Assembly (NCBI GenBank): GCA_023391285.1
Contig: JAEWBF010000039.1
Span: 186,001 to 250,000, forward strand
Length of the DNA: 64,000 nt
Source: Verrucomicrobiota bacterium
GTDB lineage: Bacteria > Verrucomicrobiota > Verrucomicrobiia > Opitutales > Opitutaceae
Reading direction: 5' to 3'
A program made the position numbers and the translations under genes. Below, piece by piece: positions 54,616 to 62,200 of the stretch; positions within the stretch are counted from its first letter, which is position 1; the number at the start of each line of letters is the position of its first letter. The notes under the pieces are model-generated. The model ran no database searches. It was not told where the DNA came from and worked only from the letters and a program-made list of their open reading frames with translations.

Positions 54616-55431
54616 ATGTATCAGGCGTATTACGGGTTCAAGGAGATGCCGTTCAACATCACCCCCGACCCACGCTTTCTTTATCTCAGTCCGACCCACC
54701 AGGAGGCGTTGCAACACCTCAAGTATGGCGTGGCGGAAAAAAAAGGCTTCATCGTCCTGGTCGGCGAAGTCGGTTGCGGGAAGACGACGCTGTGCCGGCG
54801 GTTCCTCAACGAACTCGATCCTGCGCATTACGACACCGCTTTGATCCTCAATCCGCGCGTGACGGAGACGCAGATGTTGAAGGCGATCCTCACCGAACTC
54901 GGTGAGACGAAATTCGGACGGAGCCAGCATGACCTCGTCGGGCAGATCAATCGCGTGCTGCTGGAGCGAATCGAGAAAGGGCGCGATATCGTGCTCATCA
55001 TCGACGAAGCGCAGAACCTGAAGTTCGACGTCCTCGAGCAAATCCGCCTGCTTTCGAATCTCGAGACGGACAAACAGAAGCTTTTGCAAATCGTCCTGAT
55101 GGGCCAGCCGGAGTTGAAAAGCGTGCTCGCCCGCGAGGAGCTGCGACAACTACGGCAGCGAATCCTGGTGCACTACGAACTCCACCCGTTGTCGCAAAAC
55201 GACGTGCAGCACTACGTGCAACATCGTCTGACTCTCGCCGGCGGCACAGGACGGCCCACCTTCACGCGATGGGCGCTGCGGTCCATCCACCGCGTCAGCA
55301 AAGGGATCCCCCGCATCGTAAACAATCTCTGTGACAAAGCGCTGTTGGCCGCGTTCATTCGCGACTCCGACGAAGTCACTTACTGGGACGTCCGTCGCGC
55401 CGCCCGCGACATGCAGAACCTGACCGACTGA
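54616..55431 (+). CDS. ExeA/GspA-like AAA ATPase
   Basis: The 271-residue protein begins MYQAYYGFKEMPFNITPDPR, the characteristic start of ExeA/GspA proteins. It has Walker A VGEVGCGKTTL (~residue 50), Walker B IVLIIDEAQNL and an arginine finger region RQRILVHYELHPLS. GspA with GspB helps insert the type II secretin across peptidoglycan in some bacteria. It is followed directly by a GspB-like gene (4-base gap), strengthening the assignment. There is no peptidoglycan-binding domain after the ATPase, so this is the short form. Confidence 0.88.
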   Translation: MYQAYYGFKEMPFNITPDPRFLYLSPTHQEALQHLKYGVAEKKGFIVLVGEVGCGKTTLCRRFLNELDPAHYDTALILNPRVTETQMLKAILTELGETKFGRSQHDLVGQINRVLLERIEKGRDIVLIIDEAQNLKFDVLEQIRLLSNLETDKQKLLQIVLMGQPELKSVLAREELRQLRQRILVHYELHPLSQNDVQHYVQHRLTLAGGTGRPTFTRWALRSIHRVSKGIPRIVNNLCDKALLAAFIRDSDEVTYWDVRRAARDMQNLTD

Positions 55432-55435
55432 TCCG

Positions 55436-56104
55436 ATGAGCCTGATCAACGAAGCTTTGAAGAAAGCCCAACGCCGGCAGCACGAGCAGCAAGCGACGGC
55501 CGGCGGTGCCGATTCGCCGGCTGGATCGTTTCGGCCCCGCGGAAAATCAAACGTCCCGCAAACGCTCCTGGTGATTGGCGCCGGTGCTGCGGCGCTCGTG
55601 GTCGTCTCGGTTGTGATCACGGTGGTGCTGCTCAACCGCGCGCCTGACTCGCCTACCCCTGCGCCGAGTTCCAAGCTTTCGGTTGCTCCTGTGCTCCCCG
55701 AAACGGCCAGCCCTGTTATCGTCGCGCCGGTCATTTCCAGACCCGACGAATCGATGGCATCCGCTGCACTTTCTGAGTCGGCTGCTGCCGCCTCGAGCGA
55801 CGCGATCAAATCCGAAGCAGCGCCGAACGTCACCGACGCAACTCCGGCCGCTTCCGCCGCGCCTTTGGCGATTCCTCCGGTCGCGGACCTGACCCTTTCG
55901 GAACAAGTGCAGGCTTTCGTCGATGCCGTTCGCGTGACGGGAATCCGGTCTTCCGGCGCCGACAGCAAGGTGCTCATGAATGACCGCGTTTATCGCGTGA
56001 ACGACGTGATCGATCGCGCGCTCGGGATAAAGCTGTTGAAGGTCGAAGCGGCCCGACTCGTCTTCACGGACGCGAACGGCACGATTTACGAGAAGTCGTT
56101 CTGA
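55436..56104 (+). CDS. GspB-like secretion-associated membrane protein
   Basis: The 222-residue protein has a short cytoplasmic start (MSLINEALKKAQRRQ, typical of GspB partners of ExeA), one membrane span (residues ~42-67), a Pro/Ala-rich linker and a C-terminal beta-domain. That domain (VTGIRSSGADSKVLMNDRVY, then YEKSF) is a short GspB-C-like module. It should span the periplasm and assist the ATPase gene upstream. No secretin or other gsp gene is adjacent. Confidence 0.78.
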   Translation: MSLINEALKKAQRRQHEQQATAGGADSPAGSFRPRGKSNVPQTLLVIGAGAAALVVVSVVITVVLLNRAPDSPTPAPSSKLSVAPVLPETASPVIVAPVISRPDESMASAALSESAAAASSDAIKSEAAPNVTDATPAASAAPLAIPPVADLTLSEQVQAFVDAVRVTGIRSSGADSKVLMNDRVYRVNDVIDRALGIKLLKVEAARLVFTDANGTIYEKSF

Positions 56105-56116
56105 GCGCGCCAAGAA

Positions 56117-56142
56117 TGTAGGGCGGGAGACCCCGCCCTACA
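56117..56142. terminator. 11-bp palindromic hairpin between convergent genes
   Basis: TGTAGGGCGGG pairs perfectly with CCCGCCCTACA around AGAC. It sits between the GspB-like gene and the convergent giant gene, consistent with a bidirectional terminator. The GTAGGGCGGG core also resembles dispersed palindromic intergenic sequences. Confidence 0.6.
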
Positions 56143-56204
56143 CGTGTCTGGCCGAGGGGGTGTCCGTCTGCGAACGCTGCTCAGGAGGATCTGTTCTTGA
56201 TCCT

Positions 56205-59200
56205 TCAAAGCCCTTCCAGGCTGCGTAGCGCAAACAGAAGCGTGATATCCGTGGTGACGTCGGAGGCATAGACCAGCAGCAGGCCGGAACTTGCGAGCGC
56301 ACCGCGGAAAACGGTGAGGCCTGTGCCGGTGCTGAAGAGCCCGTGCCATGAGGTGAACGACAGCATCGACTGAATCGCCGCATGGGACAGCAACGCCGGC
56401 GACCAGCCGAGGTGGAGAAACACAAACGGTTGCGCGGCGCGCGAATCGATTTCCGCGGGACGAGTTTCCAACGGCAAGATCGCGAGGGCGATCAGACCCG
56501 AGACCGGCGCGAAGGCGGTGGCGTTGAGGCCGGCTAGGTCCGGGATCGGCGTAATCTCGCCGCCGAACTTCATATCGGTGATCGAGAACTCGCGATCGCC
56601 GACGGTCATACTCGCGCCGCCCAGTTCGATATACGCACTCGGCGCGGCGAAGAAGTTGAAGCTGCGACCGAAGGTGAGCGTGCCGACACCGTCCGCGTTG
56701 CTGTCAGCCTGGAAGCTCACGCCGCCGGCAAATGCGAGCGCTTGACCTTCGACAATTGTGAGATTGTCGCCGGCGGAGACCTTGATGTCGCCGTCGGTGG
56801 CGGTGACTACGAACGCGTCGATCGTCATTGAGCCGCCGGCGTGAAGTTCGGCCGGCGCGTTCGGCACGCGGAAGTTCGTGACGTGGAGCGAATCCGTTTC
56901 CTTCACGAACGCTCCGCTCGATCCATAGACGATCAGATCGAGGAGGCCGAAGGCCGTGTCGATGAGGTCTTCGCGTGTGCCGAAGTTGTCGTCGATCCGA
57001 ACCGTTGCGGAAGCAGCGGTGAAGTTGTCGACATCGTCCGCGTGATTGTCGCGCACCGAGCCGTTCACCACCAGATCGAGGGCGCCCGCACCGGCATCGA
57101 CGATGCTGACATCGAACGAGCCGACGATGAAGAGCCGGATATCGCCGTCGCCGCTGACGATCGTTGCTCCGCTGGCCATCGTGAGGTCGCCGTTTTCGAT
57201 GGTGAGGTCGATCGAGCCGCCGGCCGTTACGATATCGGCGCGCGAGGTCATCGTAATTCCGCCGGGCACGGAGAGAGACAGCGGACCGCCGCCCGAGCGG
57301 AGGTCGGCGTCGAGCAACAGCGTGGCCGCCGCACCTTGAAGGACGAAGGATATCGTGCCGGAGCCCGTGCGAACATCGGCATGGATCGCGAGGATCGAAT
57401 CTTCACCGCCGACCACGATCGTGACGGCGCCGGAGCCGTCGGCGTCAATGGAGGTGTCGTCGGCCGGACGCGTGCCGTCGTTGAGCGTGATGTCGCCGTC
57501 GATCGTTCCGAGTGAGATGCTGCCGCTGTCCGCGGTCGTGCGGAGATCGGATTGAGTGTCGATCACTTGCGAGCCGATCGAGCTTTCGGATACCCGCCAA
57601 GTCTTCAGCGTTACATCGCCAACGATCAGATCGTCCGTTTCCAAAATGTGGATACCGCCCGCGGTGGCGCGGCTCGTGAGGACACTCACGCGCAGTTCGA
57701 GGCGATCGTCCGCGGTGCCAACGCCGACGCCAGCGTTGAGCCACGCACCGTTCGCGATGATGTCTTCGCCGCCGATATTGCCGGTGTCGAAGATCCACCC
57801 GGTGGAGGCGTGCACGGAGGCGTTGGCCAGAGTAGTGATGCCGCCAAGGAACACATCGGTGAGCGCCCACACTCGAACGTCGCCGTGTTCCGTGATGAAG
57901 CGATTGTGATCCGTCTGCACCACTCGCCCACCTTGGGCGATCGCCTCGATGGAGCCGTGGCTGCCGGTGCGAACATTCACGGCGGCGGTGAACGTAATCG
58001 AGCCGCTCGCAATCAGCGTGATCGAGCCGGTGGTGGACGCGATGTCGGAGTTGACGATGATGTCGTAGCCGGTGCCGAGCGACTGGATGAGGATTTGGCC
58101 ATTGCCGTGAGCACGCACCACGGAGTTCGGCTCAAAGCCATCCACGGTGCCGTTGTTGAGTGTGATGCGGCCGGCGAGCGTGCGCAGCACGATGCTGCCA
58201 TTGCCCGAAGCGGTGTAGACATCGGAGCGAGTTTCCTCGACGACCGGGTGAACGGACGCGTTGTGCCATACTTCCCAGATGCTGGCGGTCACGTCGTCAA
58301 CGATGAGGTCGTCGGTTTCGAGGAGGAAAATGCCGCCACCGTGGGCGCTGGCCGCGAGAACATCGATGCGTGTTTCGATGGCATCGAACATGCCGCCGAT
58401 GCCATTGCCGGCGACGAGGCGCGCGGTTGACGCAATGATGTCTTCGCCACCGCGATCGCCTGCGTCGAGGATGGAGCCGTTGAGAGCAGTGAGGGCGACG
58501 CGAGCGTTCGTCGTGACGCCGCCGAGCACGATATCGCGGTAAGCGACCACGCGGATATCGCCGAGTTCGGCTTCGAAGCGGCTGAAGTCGTCCTGGCGGA
58601 TGCTGCCGGTGTCGGACACGACGTTGATCGAGCCCAAATCGCCGGTGCGGATATCGGACGCGTAGTTGAACCAAATGTCGTGGCCGATGAGCACGCTGAT
58701 GTGGCCGCGTTCGGAAACGATGTCGGCTTTCACGGACGCGACGCTCGTGCGGGAGCGTGCATCGATGAGGACGTTGCCCAAGCCGTGAGCGAAGATGGCG
58801 GTGTTGTCGGTGAGCGCGTAGCCGTCGTGCAGGTCGACGTCGCCGTCGAGCACGCGGAGGACGATCGAAGCGTGGCCGGCGGTGACGCGGAGATCGGATT
58901 GCAGGACGTCCGTGCGCTCGATGACGGTGGCATTGGATTGCACTTCGGCGATGGTCACCTCGACGTCGTCGATGACGATTGTATCGGTTTCGGTGAAGAA
59001 CATGCCGCCCGACGTGGCGCGCGCGGTGAGGATCGTGACGAGTGTTTCGATATGATCGAACGGCTGGCCGATGCCGATGGCGGCATTGATGCGGAGACCG
59101 GTCGCGATGATGTCTTCGCCATGGAAGGCGTCGCCGTTGTCGAAGATCGAGCCGGTCAAGGCGATGAGGGAGGCGTTCGCGTTGGTGGTGAGGCCGCCGA

Positions 59201-62200
59201 GGAGAATGTCGATGTGCGCGTGGAGGCGGATGTCGCCGTCAGCGGTGACGAAGCGGCTGTTGTCGTGTTGATCGATCGAGCCCGTGGCGGAGACGATGTT
59301 GAGGGTGCCCGTGCCGGCGGTGCGAACGTCAGCGGTCGTGGTGAAGGTGATGTCGTGGCCGACAAGGATCGTGATGTGGCCGGTCGTGGAGACGATGTCG
59401 GCGTTGGCGGTGAACGTGGTGGTTGTCGCGGCGCCTTCGATGCGGATGTTGCCGGTGCCGTGCGCGGAGATGGCGGTGTTGTCGAGAGTCGCGGTGCCGT
59501 CGTTGAGGACGATGTCGCCGGTGCTCGTCCAGATCACGATCGAGCCGTTGCCCGAGGTCGTGCGGATATCGGACTGCAGGGCGTCGATGCGGGTGATGAG
59601 CGAAGCGTTGGATTGGACTTCGGAGATCGTGATCTCGACGTCGTCGACGATGAAGCCGTCGGTTTCGTGCAGATAGATGCCACCGGAGGTCGCGCGAGCG
59701 GTGACCGTCGTGATCTTGGTTTCGATATGATCGGTCGCGGTTCCGATGCCGATGGCGGCGTTCAGGCGGAGACCGTTCGCGATGATGTCTTCGCCGTGGA
59801 AGGCGTCACCGCTGTCGAGGATCGAGCCGGTGAAGGCGATGAGGGACGCGTTCGCGCTGGTGGTGATGCCGCCGATGTAGATGTTGATCTGCGCGTGGAG
59901 GCGGATGTCGCCGTTCGCGCTGACGATCCGGCTGTTGTCGTCCTGGGTGATCGAGCCGGTCGTCGCGATCAGGTCGATCGTGCCGGTGCCGGCGGTCGTG
60001 ATGTCGGCGCTGTCGGTGAGCGTGAGATTGTTCGCGGCGAGCAGTGTGATGTGGCCGGTGCCGGAGGTGATGTCGGCGTTGGACGTGAGGTTCGTGCCCG
60101 CGCCGATCGCTTCGATCAGGATGTTGCCGGCCCCGTGCGCGGAGATGGCGGTGTCGTCGGACGCGGCGGTGCCATCGTTGAGGATGATGTCGCCGTTCAG
60201 CGTTCGGAGAACGATTGAGCCGTTGCCGGCCGTGGTGCGGACGTCCGATTGGTTGGCGTCAACGCGGGTGACGAGCGTCGCGTCCTGTTGGACTTCGGAG
60301 ATCGTGATTTCCACGTCGTCGACGATGAGGCTGTCGGTTTCGAGGAGGAAGATGCCGCCGGAAGTCGCGCGGGCGCTGAGCGTGGCGATCTTGGTTTCGA
60401 TGTGATCGGTCGCGGTGCCGATGCCGATGGCGGCGTTCAGGCGGAGGCCGTTGGCGATGATATCTTCGCCATGGAAGGCGTCGCCGTTGTCGAGGATTGA
60501 GCCGGTGAAGGCGATGAGGGAGGCGTTCGCGTTGGTGGTGAGGCCGCCGAGGAGAATGTCGATGTGTGCGTGGAGGCGGATGTCGCCGTCAGCGGTGACG
60601 AAGCGGCTGTTGTCGTGTTGATCGATCGAGCCCGTGGCGGTGACGAGGTTGATCGTGCCCGTGCCGGCGGTGCGAACGTCGGCGGTCGTGGTGAAGGTAA
60701 TGTTCTGGCCGACAAGGATCGTGATGTGGCCGGTGGTGGAGATGATGTCGGCGTTCGACGTGAAGGTGGTCGTGGTCGCAGCGCCTTCGATTCGGATGTT
60801 GCCCGTGCCGTGCGCGGCAATGGCGGTGTTGTCGAGGGTCGCGGTGCCGTCGTTGAGGACGATGTCGCCGGTGCTCGTCCAGATTACGATCGAGCCATTG
60901 CCGGCGGTCGTGCGGATATCGGACTGCAGGGCATCGATACGAGTGATAAGCGAAGCGTTGGATTGGACTTCGGAGATCGTGATTTCGACGTCGTCGACAA
61001 TGAGGGCGTCGGTTTCGAGGAGGAAGATGCCGCCCGAGGTCGCGCGGGCGCTGAGCGTGGCGATCTTGGTTTCGATGTGATCGGTCGCGGTGCCGATGCC
61101 GATGGCGGCGTTCAGGCGGAGGCCGTTGGCGATGATGTCTTCGCCATGGAAGGCGTCGCCGTTGTCGAAGATTGAGCCGGTGAAGGCGATGAGGGACGCG
61201 TTCGCGTTGGTGGTGAGGCCGCCGATGTAGATATCGATCTGCGCGTGGAGGCGGATGTCGCCGTTCGCGCTGACGATACGGCTGTTGTCGTCCTGGGTGA
61301 TCGAACCGGTCGTCGCGATCAGGTCGATCGTGCCGGTGCCGGCCGTAACGACATCGGCGCTGTCGGTGAGCGTGAGGTTGTTCGCGGCGATCAGCGTGAT
61401 GTGGCCGGTGCCGGAGTTGATGTCGGCGTTGAACGTGAGGTTCGAGCCCGCGCCGATCGCTTCGATCAGGATGTTGCCGGCGCCGTGCGCGGAGATGGCG
61501 GTGTCGTCGGACGCGGCGGTGCCATCGTTGAGGATGATGTCGCCGTCCAACGTGCGGAGGACGATCGAGCCGTTGCCGACGGTGGTGCGAACGTCCGATT
61601 GGTTGGCGTCAACGCGGGTGACGAGCGTCGCGTCCTGTTGGACTTCGGAAATCGTGATTTCCACGTCGTCGACGACAAGCGCGTCGGTTTCGAGGAGGAA
61701 GATGCCGCCGGAGGTCGCGCGGGCGCTGAGCGTGGCGATCTTGGTTTCGATGTGATCGGTCGCCGTGGCGATACCGATGGCGGCGTTCAGGCGGAAAGCG
61801 GAAGCGATGATGTCTTCACCGTGGAAGGCATCGCCGTTGTCGAGGATCGAGCCAGTGGTGGTAACGAGCGAGGCGTTGGCGTTGGTCGTCAGGCCGCCGA
61901 GGAAGATGTGGGTGTAGGCGTGAACGCGGATGTCGCCGTTCGCGGTAATAAGGCGGCTGTTGTCGTGCTGCGTGATCGAGCCGGCTTGGGCGTCGAGATT
62001 GATGGTGCCGGTGCTGCCCGTGCGGATGTCGGCGGTCGCGGTGAGCTCGATGTGCTGCGCGGCGATGAGGGTAATGTGACCGGTCGCGGATTCGATGTCG
62101 GCGTTGATGGTGATGCTGGTGTTGGCGCCGAGCGTTTGGACGAGGATGTTGCCGGAGCCGTGGGCGCTGATGGTGGTGTTGTCCGCGCTGGCGGTGCCAT

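Noticed and set aside
58680..60218. A 512-codon open frame on the plus strand inside the giant gene, with several similar antisense frames
   Set aside because: It is antisense to the repeat array. Long stop-free antisense frames follow from the repeated GAC/GTC/ATC-rich codons, and the translation is low-complexity (VVVEDDVAGA-type) and mirrors the repeat period.
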